From contig CAZYNH010000003.1 in assembly GCA_964648295.1 (NCBI GenBank), forward strand, positions 186,001 through 250,000: 64,000 nucleotides of DNA. The letters are read 5' to 3'. Below are positions 1 to 9,036 of the stretch, one piece after another. Numbering within the stretch: position 1 is the stretch's first letter; each line of letters starts with the position of its first letter. A model generated the notes under the pieces. That model searched no databases, was not told where the DNA came from, and saw nothing but the letters and a program-made list of their open reading frames with translations. The DNA is from UBA4055 sp964648295 (lineage in GTDB: Bacteria; UBA4055). A program made the position numbers and the translations under genes.

Positions 1-1302
1 GTAAGAACTTTCTTTAATGAAAACAAGGCTGTCGGCATTCATGTTAAGTTTGTTAAGGATCTTTTCATCATCCCATCCGTATGTCCCAAGAGTTTTAGCC
101 TTAAAATTGTAATATGATACCTGAGAAAGAACGGACTCCGTATCAGAGTTCGGGACAGGAAGAAAGAATGCGTCTATAATGCCTGCAGGGACAGCTTTTA
201 TCGAGTCGGTCGACATATATTCTTCGGTGTCCAGCGAGTCAATAGAAAAGACTTTTTCCCTTATCCTTTGGATCTGTTTGTTGAGATCGAATGAATCGAA
301 ATACCACTCAAGAGAAATAACGGAACAACCCATTTCAACAACTTTGGATGTAAATCCGGAAACAGATTCATTTCCGTCCTCTGTAAGAGGAGAAATGATT
401 GCGAATGTTCTATAATTCAGAGAATCTATGGCATACTCGGCAATATGTCTTCCGAAAGTATATGATGTCGTGTTCAGCTGAAAAGCCATATCTGAAACCT
501 CGGAGATTTCTTTGGCTGTCGCAGTTGGTGAGATCAGCGGTATCTTCTTCATCTCAGCTATACCTGCCAGCGCTGATGTAGCATCCGACCTGAGCTCGCC
601 TATCATGAGATTGTATCGCGTTGAGTTCAGTTTCTCGATAACCTTTTTAAGCATGACCGCGATCTTGCCTTCAGAATTTACAACATCCAGTCTCAGGTTT
701 TTATATTTTGTTTCAAATTTTTTCAGTCCGAATTCGAGACCCTTAAGGAGTTCTTTACCTGCTTCCTGATCGGGGCCCGTTGTGGGAAGAACGGCAAGGA
801 TCTTTAATGCGTTCCTGCTGCTTTCTATGTATTGCGCGGTCTCGGAGTCAAATATCAGCCTGGAAAGTTCTTTATAATCCGCGTCTTCAAGTTTGTAATA
901 TATAAGATTCTCTAAGATGGCCCTGGAGTTGGATGATATCTCAGGGTATTGAGAATTCATCAGTCTTGTCAGGATCACCGCGCCTTCAATATTTTCCTCG
1001 AGCTTTAATTTGGAGAGAGCCGTATAATACAGGGCCATATCTTTCAGTCCTGAATTATCTCCCGCGCAGTTATCGGCAACAAGATCGAATATTCTTTTTC
1101 CCTCTCTGTAATCCCTGGTCCTGAAAAGTGCAAGTCCGCGATAAAAAAGCAGAACCATGTTATCGCGGTCATTTTCATTGATCGTACCAGTGTATTTTAT
1201 AAGCTCGCCGAAATAACCTGAATCATAGAGGTTTTTTGCCTTATCTTTGTCTGCGGGCATCAGAGATACGGAAATAATGAGTATGATAAGAATTTTTTTC
1301 AT
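1..1302 (-). CDS. Periplasmic binding protein (Peripla_BP_6-like), 3' end off the window
   Basis: An open frame runs from an ATG at 1302 to the first base of the window without a stop, giving 434 residues. The start has AAGGA seven bases upstream and lies 14 nt after the glmS stop. It begins MKKILIILIISVSLMPA, a Sec signal peptide. Residues about 20-140 are helical and repeat-like, resembling TPRs. From about 155 the pattern (ILAVLPTTGPDQEAGKE..., later IPLISPTATAKEIS) is that of ligand-binding proteins related to branched-chain amino acid binding proteins and to LpoA-type penicillin-binding-protein activators. No transporter genes are visible beside it, so its ligand and partner are unknown. 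It is the last visible gene of the waaA-glmS operon. Confidence 0.75.
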   Translation of the reverse strand, partial: MKKILIILIISVSLMPADKDKAKNLYDSGYFGELIKYTGTINENDRDNMVLLFYRGLALFRTRDYREGKRIFDLVADNCAGDNSGLKDMALYYTALSKLKLEENIEGAVILTRLMNSQYPEISSNSRAILENLIYYKLEDADYKELSRLIFDSETAQYIESSRNALKILAVLPTTGPDQEAGKELLKGLEFGLKKFETKYKNLRLDVVNSEGKIAVMLKKVIEKLNSTRYNLMIGELRSDATSALAGIAEMKKIPLISPTATAKEISEVSDMAFQLNTTSYTFGRHIAEYAIDSLNYRTFAIISPLTEDGNESVSGFTSKVVEMGCSVISLEWYFDSFDLNKQIQRIREKVFSIDSLDTEEYMSTDSIKAVPAGIIDAFFLPVPNSDTESVLSQVSYYNFKAKTLGTYGWDDEKILNKLNMNADSLVFIKESSY

Positions 1303-1316
1303 CGTCAGATCCTTAT

Positions 1317-3155
1317 TTATTCCACTGTAACGCTTTTAGCCAGATTTCTCGGCATATCCACATTGAATCCTTTCTCCACAGCCATATAATAGGCGAGGAG
1401 CTGAAGAGGGATCACCGTAAGAACGGGAGACAACAGGTTCGTAGTGTCGGGGACCCGGATAACATAATCGGATATGTTCTCGATTTCCTCATCTCCGTGG
1501 CTTGCTATCGATATTACAACTCCGTTCCGCGCCTTTACCTCTTTAATGTTTGTAACGACCTTGTCATAAATGGAATCCTTGATAGCGATAAATATCACAG
1601 GCATATCCTTATCTATCAGCGCTATCGGGCCGTGCTTCATCTCCGCGGCGGGATAACCTTCAGCGTGAATGTATGATATCTCCTTAAGCTTCAGGGCACC
1701 TTCGAGCGCTACCGGGAAATTGTAGCCTCTTCCCAGATAAAGAAAATTTTTCGCATCCCTGAATTTATAGGCTATCTCTTTTATCTTGTCGGCGTTCTCC
1801 AGTATTGATCCCGCAATGTCCGGCAGGATCTTAAGCTCCTTGACAATTTTATATCCCTGACGGAACGACATATTTTTATGTCTGGCTATATCTAAAGTTA
1901 TCAGGGCCAGCACTATCACCTGTGAAGTAAAGGCTTTTGTGGACGCGACACCAATCTCAGGACCTGCGTGCAGATAGACCCCGGCGTCTGTCTCTTTTGA
2001 TATAGTGGAACCGACGACATTGCATATGCCGATCGTCGCCGCGCCTTTTCTTTTTGCTTCTTTTACGGCGGCCAGCGTGTCCGCTGTCTCGCCTGACTGG
2101 GAAATCGCGATTACGACCGTTCGGGGCGTGATTATCGGATCCCGGTACCTGAACTCTGAAGCGTACTCAACCTCAACAGGTATTCTTGCATATTCCTCGA
2201 GCATATATTCGCCTATGAGTGCGCTGTGCCAGCTCGTCCCGCAGGCGACGATAAATATTTTTTCAGCATTCAATAATTTATTGTATACATCGGGGTGCTG
2301 GTTTAACCCGCCCAGTTTCGCCGCGCCTTCTTCGAGTATCAGCCTCCCTCTCATGGTATCAGTTATTGTTCTCGGCTGCTCAAATATTTCTTTAAGCATG
2401 AAATGGGCATAACCGCTTTTCTCAATGTCGGAAAGCTCCAGCGAGAGGGTTTCACTTTCTTTTTTTATAATTTCATCCGAAAGCGTCTTGTGTATTACCT
2501 TTTGCTTTGATATTAAGGCTATCTCACCGTCTTCCATATATATTACTTCAGCGGTATCTTTCAGAACGGACGCCGGGTCGGATGCAAAATAATTCTCATT
2601 ATTTCCTATTCCGATAAGCAGGGGCGATCCTAATCTCGCGGCGATAAGGATATCAGGTTCATTCAGGCAGAATACCCCGATGCCGTAAGTCCCTTTAACC
2701 TCACTAAGCGCCAGCTTCACCGCTTCTTCTATATTATTTCTGTAATAGAACTGGATCAGATTGACCAGGATTTCTGTATCTGTCTCTGAATAAAAAGTGT
2801 ATCCGTGCTTTAAAAGTTTTTTCTTAAGGCTTATATAATTTTCAATTATTCCGTTATGCACTATAAAAATTCTGCCGTTGTTCGATACATGAGGATGAGA
2901 ATTGATGTCGTTAGGTTCCCCGTGGGTCGCCCATCTCGTGTGCCCGATGCCGATGTTACCGCATAAACTTCCGCTTATCACTTTTTCAAGTTCCTGTATC
3001 CTTCCTGTTTTTTTCTTAAGATCATATGAGTTGTCTTTTCCGGAGAAAACCATAAGGCCGGCAGAATCATATCCTCTATACTCAACTCTTTTCAGGCCGT
3101 CGATTATGAACCTTACACAATCTCTCTCTCCAATATAACCCACTATTCCGCACAT
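1317..3155 (-). CDS. glmS: Glutamine--fructose-6-phosphate aminotransferase
   Basis: This enzyme makes glucosamine-6-phosphate from fructose-6-phosphate and glutamine, the first step towards UDP-GlcNAc for peptidoglycan and lipid A. The product starts MCGIVGYIG, so Cys2 becomes the N-terminal nucleophile of the class II amidotransferase domain (residues 2 to about 220). Two SIS sugar-isomerase domains follow (about 290-430 and 460-600), and the protein ends in the usual LAKSVTVE. At 612 residues it has the normal length. The start overlaps the ferredoxin gene by 13 nt, so it is probably translated from the shared operon mRNA. I see no glmS ribozyme upstream. Confidence 0.97.
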   Translation of the reverse strand: MCGIVGYIGERDCVRFIIDGLKRVEYRGYDSAGLMVFSGKDNSYDLKKKTGRIQELEKVISGSLCGNIGIGHTRWATHGEPNDINSHPHVSNNGRIFIVHNGIIENYISLKKKLLKHGYTFYSETDTEILVNLIQFYYRNNIEEAVKLALSEVKGTYGIGVFCLNEPDILIAARLGSPLLIGIGNNENYFASDPASVLKDTAEVIYMEDGEIALISKQKVIHKTLSDEIIKKESETLSLELSDIEKSGYAHFMLKEIFEQPRTITDTMRGRLILEEGAAKLGGLNQHPDVYNKLLNAEKIFIVACGTSWHSALIGEYMLEEYARIPVEVEYASEFRYRDPIITPRTVVIAISQSGETADTLAAVKEAKRKGAATIGICNVVGSTISKETDAGVYLHAGPEIGVASTKAFTSQVIVLALITLDIARHKNMSFRQGYKIVKELKILPDIAGSILENADKIKEIAYKFRDAKNFLYLGRGYNFPVALEGALKLKEISYIHAEGYPAAEMKHGPIALIDKDMPVIFIAIKDSIYDKVVTNIKEVKARNGVVISIASHGDEEIENISDYVIRVPDTTNLLSPVLTVIPLQLLAYYMAVEKGFNVDMPRNLAKSVTVE

Positions 3156-3355
3156 TTAACGGCTCCTGTAGTATCATCGTTATTTATTAATGATTCTAAA
3201 GCGTCCAGGGGGCATATCCAGACGCATTTCATACAGTTCACGCATTTCTCACTGTCGATCTCTATAAAGCTTTCATAAACCGTGATACAGTCTGTTTCAC
3301 ACACCGCCACGCAGCATCCGCATCGGTCGCAGATTTTCTTATTGATCACTATCAT
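3143..3355 (-). CDS. Small 2[4Fe-4S] ferredoxin
   Basis: This is a 70-residue ferredoxin-like protein with two cluster motifs: CDRCGCCVAVC followed by a fourth Cys, and CVNCMKCVWIC followed by Pro. That is the pattern of bacterial 2[4Fe-4S] ferredoxins, which carry low-potential electrons in the cytoplasm. A longer frame begins at 3382, but the ATG at 3355 has AGGAG six bases upstream and leads straight into MIVINKKICDRC, so I prefer it. It overlaps ysxC by 17 nt and glmS by 13 nt, so it is embedded in the operon. Its redox partner cannot be told from the neighbours. Confidence 0.9.
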   Translation of the reverse strand: MIVINKKICDRCGCCVAVCETDCITVYESFIEIDSEKCVNCMKCVWICPLDALESLINNDDTTGAVKCAE

Positions 3356-3965
3356 CTGATCTCCTGAATAGAGTTGATTCAATGTGCTTAAGCACTATAT
3401 CCCTGTTGAAATGGGTAACAGCGCTGTACGGTATAATTTCAATTATACTCTTAAAACATGAAAACTGAAACGAAAATGACTTGATCCTGACGAACAATTC
3501 GTTATTTGATAATTTGTCTTTTTTGTTTAAAAGTACGACCTGCGGTATTTTCAATCCGTCAAGCATCTCGATAAGCTTCATGTCGTGATCGCCGGGATCG
3601 TGTCTGATATCAATTATTGAGAAGGCGAGCCTGATATTTTTTGATTCGGAAAAATATGTTCTTATCATTTTTCCCCATTTTTGTTTTTCAGAGCGGGAAA
3701 CAGCAGCATATCCGTACCCGGGAAGGTCAACAAAATAGAAGGAGGAGTTTATCAGAAATAAATTTATCAGCCTTGTTTTTCCGGGTGTATTCCCTGTCTT
3801 TGCAAGCCTCTTTCTTCCCAGCAATGAATTTATAAGAGAAGATTTTCCCACATTTGATTTTCCGGTAAATACTATCTGAGCCATATCATCCTGCACAATA
3901 TCCCTACCTGATGAGGAGCTTATAACAAATTCAGAACTTAGTATTCTGAAATCAGTTTCAGTCAT
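3339..3965 (-). CDS. ysxC: Ribosome-biogenesis GTPase YsxC/EngB
   Basis: This is an essential TRAFAC-class GTPase needed for large ribosomal subunit assembly. The 208-residue product has the G1 loop GKSNVGKSS (about residues 34-42), a G2 region GKTRLINLF, G3 DLPGYG and G4 NKKDKL, in the usual order and spacing. The start overlaps the end of lon by 8 nt, and the 3' end overlaps the ferredoxin gene by 17 nt. A Lon-YsxC pairing is common in bacteria. Confidence 0.95.
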   Translation of the reverse strand: MTETDFRILSSEFVISSSSGRDIVQDDMAQIVFTGKSNVGKSSLINSLLGRKRLAKTGNTPGKTRLINLFLINSSFYFVDLPGYGYAAVSRSEKQKWGKMIRTYFSESKNIRLAFSIIDIRHDPGDHDMKLIEMLDGLKIPQVVLLNKKDKLSNNELFVRIKSFSFQFSCFKSIIEIIPYSAVTHFNRDIVLKHIESTLFRRSDDSDQ

Positions 3966-6321
3966 TCACTTTTCCTGCGATGAAGTCAATTATCTCAGAG
4001 ACATGAGAAACATGAATTATTGTGAGCGAGTTTTTGATCTCTTTATCAATACTCTCCATATCTTTTACATTCTGACCCGGAAGAAAGACAGTTCTGATCT
4101 TTGACCTTTTAGCCGCCATCAATTTCGTTTTCAGTCCTCCCACAGCCAGCACATCACCGTGGATCGTTATTTCGCCCGTCATTCCGATATTCTGTTCCAC
4201 CGGGATCTTTTTCAGGGCGCTTAGAAGCGAAACAACAATAGTTACTCCCGCTGAAGGCCCGTCTTTTGGGGTCGCTGCTTCCGGAAAATGAATGTGTATC
4301 TCGTTTTCCTCAAACATTTTCGGATCAATCGAATATTTATCCGCGGAGGATTTAATGTAGCTGAGAGCTGCCTGAGCAGATTCTTTCATTATATCGCCGA
4401 GCTTTCCTGTAAGCTTTAGATCCGGTTTGCCCCTGATGATATTAGTCTCAACTTTAAGAACAGCACCTCCTGAGACAGTCCATGCAAGACCATTTACTTC
4501 ACCGGTCTTTTTCCCGGTGACGTTTGAAAAATTCTTATATTCTTCAACACCGAGAAAGGAATTCAGGTTACCTGAGTTCACTTTTACAGTTTTTTCAGGC
4601 TCATCGATAACTAATTTCGCGGCCTTTCTGCAGATCTTGGCTATCTTTCTCTCAAGCTCTCTTACCCCTGCCTCAAGTGTAAATTCACTTATGATCTTGT
4701 TAACGGCATTTTCAGAGATGATCAGTGAGCCGTCCTTAAGGCCGTTGGCTTTTTTCTGTTGCGGTATAAGAAAGTTTTTTGCTATCATATATTTTTCAAT
4801 ATCTATATATCCGTCCAGCCTGATTATCTCCATTCTGTCAAATAGGGGAACTGGTATTCTGTTCTGATCGTTCGCTGTAGCTATAAACAGAACATTACTC
4901 AGGTCGAACTCAATGTCCAGATAATTATCGGTAAAAGTGCCGTTCTGCTCGGGATCGAGCACTTCAAGAAGAGCTGATGCAGGATCTCCTCTGAAATCAG
5001 ACGACATTTTGTCTATTTCGTCAAAGAGGATAAGAGGGTTGTTTACCCCCGTTTTTCTAATTGACTGAATTATTTTTCCCGGCATTGCTCCTATATATGT
5101 TTTTCTGTGTCCTCTTATTTCGGCTTCGTCGTGAAGTCCGCCCAGAGCGATCCTTATGTATTTTCTTCCCAAGGCCCTTGAGATGGATTTTCCCAGTGAT
5201 GTTTTCCCTGTCCCCGGAGGACCGACAAAACAAAGGATAGGGCTCTTTATCTTTTCAACAAGTTTAAGTACGGAAAGATATTCAAGTATCCTTTCTTTGG
5301 GCTTCGTAAGGCCGTAATGATCCTCATCGAGGATCTTTTCGGCCGAGTGGATGTCAATATTTATCTCTCCGGATCTTTTCCAAGGGAGGCTTATTATTAA
5401 ATCCAGATAATCCCTGAGAAGGCCGTATTCCGGTGACATTGAATGAAGCTTGTTAAGCTTCTCGATCTCTATCTCGGCTTTGAATATTGCCTGTTCGGAA
5501 AGTTCGCCTTTCGATTTGAGATCATTGATCTTTTCAACTTCAGGTATCTGTAAGGCATCTGCACCGAGTTCTGAGCTTAAGCCTTTAATTTTTTCTCTGA
5601 GAAAATAATCTTTCTGTTCTTTCATTGTCCTTTGAGATACTTCGGCCTCGATTTTCTTTTCAAGTCTGGTAAATTCAATCTCGTTCAAAAGGATCGAATG
5701 AAGCTCAGAAACGAAGTATTTAAAATTCATTATCTCGAGCATTCTCTGCTTTCTGTGGTAGTTCAGATTGAGGCTTCCCATTATTGTGTCTGTAAGTTTC
5801 AAAGGATTGATCAGATCATCGTTGATATTGAGAAGATAGTCAGGTTTCTCGAGCTGGGGGTTCAGGTCCAGAAATTCTATGTATAACTTTCTCAGCAGCC
5901 TAAGTGTAGCTTTAAGAACATCGTCAGTTACCGTGTTTATTTCTACCGTGTCTATTCGCGCATAAAGGCTCAGGTCTCTTTTCTGAAATTCGGTAACCCG
6001 AACTCTTTTTAGGCACCTGATAATGGCTTTGTTACCAAAATTCGGTATTTTAATCACCTGCACTACTTTTGATATGCAGCCGAAATTGAAATATGATTCT
6101 GATGAGAAATCGGAAGCGTACATGTTCTTTTTCCCAAGAAGCACAACAAGTGAGTCATTCAGTTCAGCCTCCTCCAGAATGTCTGTAAAATGGCCTGATT
6201 CGATGTTCAGCGAAATTATATTCCCCGGAAATGGGATTTTTTCTTTTGACGGCACTATTCTATATATGAGGCCGCTGACTATTTTTGATGAATCTCCGCT
6301 TATTCCAAGGTCACCGTACAT
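3958..6321 (-). CDS. lon: ATP-dependent protease Lon (LonA)
   Basis: Lon is a cytoplasmic AAA+ serine protease that degrades damaged and regulatory proteins. The 787-residue product has an N-terminal LAN substrate-binding domain (about 10-200), a coiled linker, an AAA+ module with Walker A GPPGTGKTS and Walker B LILFDEIDKM, and a C-terminal protease domain. The catalytic Ser lies in PKDGPSAG and the catalytic Lys in the segment GGLKTKLMAAKR. Length and motifs are those of a complete LonA. It lies 13 nt after the sensor kinase gene and overlaps ysxC by 8 nt. Confidence 0.97.
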   Translation of the reverse strand: MYGDLGISGDSSKIVSGLIYRIVPSKEKIPFPGNIISLNIESGHFTDILEEAELNDSLVVLLGKKNMYASDFSSESYFNFGCISKVVQVIKIPNFGNKAIIRCLKRVRVTEFQKRDLSLYARIDTVEINTVTDDVLKATLRLLRKLYIEFLDLNPQLEKPDYLLNINDDLINPLKLTDTIMGSLNLNYHRKQRMLEIMNFKYFVSELHSILLNEIEFTRLEKKIEAEVSQRTMKEQKDYFLREKIKGLSSELGADALQIPEVEKINDLKSKGELSEQAIFKAEIEIEKLNKLHSMSPEYGLLRDYLDLIISLPWKRSGEINIDIHSAEKILDEDHYGLTKPKERILEYLSVLKLVEKIKSPILCFVGPPGTGKTSLGKSISRALGRKYIRIALGGLHDEAEIRGHRKTYIGAMPGKIIQSIRKTGVNNPLILFDEIDKMSSDFRGDPASALLEVLDPEQNGTFTDNYLDIEFDLSNVLFIATANDQNRIPVPLFDRMEIIRLDGYIDIEKYMIAKNFLIPQQKKANGLKDGSLIISENAVNKIISEFTLEAGVRELERKIAKICRKAAKLVIDEPEKTVKVNSGNLNSFLGVEEYKNFSNVTGKKTGEVNGLAWTVSGGAVLKVETNIIRGKPDLKLTGKLGDIMKESAQAALSYIKSSADKYSIDPKMFEENEIHIHFPEAATPKDGPSAGVTIVVSLLSALKKIPVEQNIGMTGEITIHGDVLAVGGLKTKLMAAKRSKIRTVFLPGQNVKDMESIDKEIKNSLTIIHVSHVSEIIDFIAGKVND

Positions 6322-6334
6322 GTTTTTAAAACTC

Positions 6335-7522
6335 CTAGATATATTTGTTCAGTTCGATTCTTATAACTGTTCCTTCGCTCCCGGTCTGCTTTATCTTCAG
6401 GCGGCCTTTGTGATACTGCTCGATTACTTTTTTACTGAGTGATAACCCCAGACCCCACCCTCTTTTCTTTGTAGTAAAACCCGTATCAAAAACATTCTTT
6501 CTTATATTGTGAGGTATTCCCGTGCCGTTATCGCTGAATTCGATAATGATCCTGTCTTTTTCCTCATACTGCTCGACAGTTATCTCTCCGGAAGACTTAT
6601 TCTTTAGTGCTTCTATTGAGTTTTTAAGAATATTCTCAAATGTCCATTCAAGAAGGACTTCATTCGCGTATATCTGAGGTACTTCAGGAATTTTCATTTC
6701 AATAGAGATATTATTTTGATCAAGAGGCATTCTTCTGGAAATATAGTCAACAGCTTTGTGCAGTATCAGACTTGTGCTGCACATTCTGAAATCTTTGTCC
6801 GAAGATATATTCGAGAATCTGTTTACAACAAGAGATATTTTTTCAATATCCTCTTTCAGACCGTCTCGGATAACATCCAGTGCTTCATCTTTCTTGCTTA
6901 AACCGGAGATATATTCGCTCCATCCTTTAAGGGATGTTAGAGGTGTTCCAAGCTGATGAGCCGTTTCTTTCGACATCGTGATCCAGACTGACTGCTTCTC
7001 GTTTTTACGCATAAAATAATAGAGATATGATGTGAGCAGTATTATCAGGAACAGAGATATCAGAAGAAATAAGGGATAATATCTCATTTTATAGATAAGA
7101 TTGTCCGGAATAAAATACATTTTTTTTGCCGAATTAGCTGAACTGAAGACAAAAGAACCTGCTTTACTTTTCCTGAAATATTCAAGTAATCTGTCAGGAT
7201 TATTATTTTTTGACGGATCGTTCCAGAATACAGGTGTTTCTTCTGCTGCTGAGATATTGCATATCAAGAAAGGCTTGTCAGCTTTCAGCATCAATTCGGC
7301 GATCTTTTTGAATTTAATTTCTTGGGTATTATAGGTGTTTTCTGCCGGGTCAGGCATGTAATAAGACTCGACCAGAGAGTTGATCATGTCAGCGTTCTGT
7401 GCACTGTGGGTTTCCATAACGAGCCAGTAGTAGCCGAATATGATTGAAACAAAAAGGAATGAGCTGAAGATCACCAGTATCTTTACGGAAAGTTCATATT
7501 GTCTTGAAAAAGATTCTGACAT
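6335..7522 (-). CDS. Membrane sensor histidine kinase
   Basis: A 395-residue kinase with two membrane segments (about 15-35 and 145-168) flanking a short extracytoplasmic sensor region. A HisKA domain follows, with the phospho-acceptor His in ETAHQLGTPLTSL, and then a HATPase_c domain with the N box (ENILKNSIEA), G1 (DNGTGI) and G2 (GWGLGLSL). The HQLGTPL form of the H box is typical of NtrY-like stand-alone kinases. No response regulator gene is adjacent, so its partner must lie elsewhere. It sits 8 nt after waaA and 13 nt before lon, which would fit envelope stress sensing, but that is inference. Confidence 0.9.
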   Translation of the reverse strand: MSESFSRQYELSVKILVIFSSFLFVSIIFGYYWLVMETHSAQNADMINSLVESYYMPDPAENTYNTQEIKFKKIAELMLKADKPFLICNISAAEETPVFWNDPSKNNNPDRLLEYFRKSKAGSFVFSSANSAKKMYFIPDNLIYKMRYYPLFLLISLFLIILLTSYLYYFMRKNEKQSVWITMSKETAHQLGTPLTSLKGWSEYISGLSKKDEALDVIRDGLKEDIEKISLVVNRFSNISSDKDFRMCSTSLILHKAVDYISRRMPLDQNNISIEMKIPEVPQIYANEVLLEWTFENILKNSIEALKNKSSGEITVEQYEEKDRIIIEFSDNGTGIPHNIRKNVFDTGFTTKKRGWGLGLSLSKKVIEQYHKGRLKIKQTGSEGTVIRIELNKYI

Positions 7523-7530
7523 TATTGCCC

Positions 7531-8895
7531 TTATTTTTCCCCGTTAATAAGTTTCTCGAATTCTTCCTCTGTAATGGAATTCTTCTTGTCCAGCTTTGGC
7601 TTGGAAGTACTTTCTTTTATTGCACTTAATATTTTCTCTGTAGCGCCGCTTCTGTCTCTGATATATTCGAAGCTGAGTTCAGATATCTTCTTGTAAAGGT
7701 CACTGTCAGACCATAGGCTGTTTATTATATTCAGAAGTTCTTGGTCGTTATTAAAGATTATTCCGCAGTTTAGCAGATTCATTTCCTGAGCTTCAGGGGA
7801 TTTATAAAGATTCGGGCCGAAAACAACCGGCAGTCCGTAAACTGCAGGCTCAATAACAGAATGAAGACCGTTCTTTGAGAATCCTCCTCCAACATAAGCG
7901 ATGCTGCCATGACGGTAAATTTTTGCAAGAAGCCCTATCTTGTCAACAATAAGTATATCGTGATCAAGCAGTTTAGAATTTTTGTCCATTTCCGAAAGTA
8001 CGGCTGTTCTGAATCCTGCCTCCTGACAGAGACTTTCGAGTTTATAAATATGATCCGCGCCTATCTCATGGGGAACAAAAACCAGAAAAGCATCACTGAA
8101 ATTGTTTTTTACAGATTTCCATGCTTTAACTATGTGTTTTTCGCCGGTCGGCCATGAACTGCCTGCAATAAAGACTTTATCATGGTTCTTCAGTTGGTCA
8201 AAAGGCTGAATGTCGGTATTAGATGAAGTTTCGTTCAGCACCGCATCATATCTCGTGTCACCGGAGACTACTATTTTCTCAGGATAAGGAAATACCTGAG
8301 TGAATCTCTGTCTGTGTTTTTCGTTGATCGTAAATATGCCTGTGAGGTCTGAAAAAACGGATTTGAAAAAAGGTTTTGCGTACCAGCTGCCTAATTTACT
8401 GTCGTCAGCGAACAATCCGTTTATCAGGTAGGCGGGAACACCGCGTTTCTTCAATTCCCAGATAAAATTAGGCCAGATATCATGTTTTGAGATCAGGACA
8501 ATATCGGGATTGATTATATTAATGAATTTCTTAGTCTCAAAGTAAAAGTCAAAAGGAGTGTATGTTATTATGCCGAAACAGCTGTTTTTTTTGTCTATGT
8601 TTTCGTATGCGGAAGGCGAGTATAGTGACAGCACAAGATTATATTCTTCGTTCTGAGAAGTCGAAAGTTTTTCTGCTAATGGGACTATCTGCTTGAATTC
8701 CCCCATGGATGAACAGTGAAAAAGAACTGTCACACTGTAGGGATTCAGGCTTAATCTTTTTCTATTCAAAGCTTCTATAATGTTCTTTCTGACATTTGCG
8801 GAATTTCTGATCTTTTGATTGAACAAAGATGTTATTTTTAAACCGAGGAACATTATCGGTATTATCATAAAATTGTATAGTATTCTTACAAGCAA
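7531..8895 (-). CDS. waaA: 3-deoxy-D-manno-octulosonic acid (KDO) transferase
   Basis: WaaA/KdtA adds KDO from CMP-KDO to the lipid A precursor at the inner face of the cytoplasmic membrane. The 454-residue product has an N-terminal hydrophobic anchor, the SSMGEFK acceptor-site motif (GE containing the presumed catalytic Glu), the LISKHDIWPNF segment, and the GT-B C-terminal half with YVGGGF and GLHSVIEPAVYGLPVVFGPN. The start codon is TTG, with GGAG six bases upstream. The C-terminal tail past residue 430 is charged and unusual. It is the first gene of the minus-strand operon running to the window start, and it implies a diderm, LPS-bearing cell. Confidence 0.95.
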   Translation of the reverse strand: MLVRILYNFMIIPIMFLGLKITSLFNQKIRNSANVRKNIIEALNRKRLSLNPYSVTVLFHCSSMGEFKQIVPLAEKLSTSQNEEYNLVLSLYSPSAYENIDKKNSCFGIITYTPFDFYFETKKFINIINPDIVLISKHDIWPNFIWELKKRGVPAYLINGLFADDSKLGSWYAKPFFKSVFSDLTGIFTINEKHRQRFTQVFPYPEKIVVSGDTRYDAVLNETSSNTDIQPFDQLKNHDKVFIAGSSWPTGEKHIVKAWKSVKNNFSDAFLVFVPHEIGADHIYKLESLCQEAGFRTAVLSEMDKNSKLLDHDILIVDKIGLLAKIYRHGSIAYVGGGFSKNGLHSVIEPAVYGLPVVFGPNLYKSPEAQEMNLLNCGIIFNNDQELLNIINSLWSDSDLYKKISELSFEYIRDRSGATEKILSAIKESTSKPKLDKKNSITEEEFEKLINGEK

Positions 8896-9036
8896 AGCCT
8901 TCTCCGCTGTCTTCTACATTAGACATAGAATTAAACAATTTTTCAGATAAAATTCAAGCTAAATATTTGAAAAAAATATATCTGTTATTTGTATTATTTA
9001 TTATTTAGATTACAAGGAATATGAAAGGAGTTTCAG

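Noticed and set aside
3156..3200. A glmS ribozyme upstream of glmS
   Set aside because: The upstream bases are the ferredoxin coding sequence with only 13 nt of overlap; there is no room or visible core for the ribozyme.
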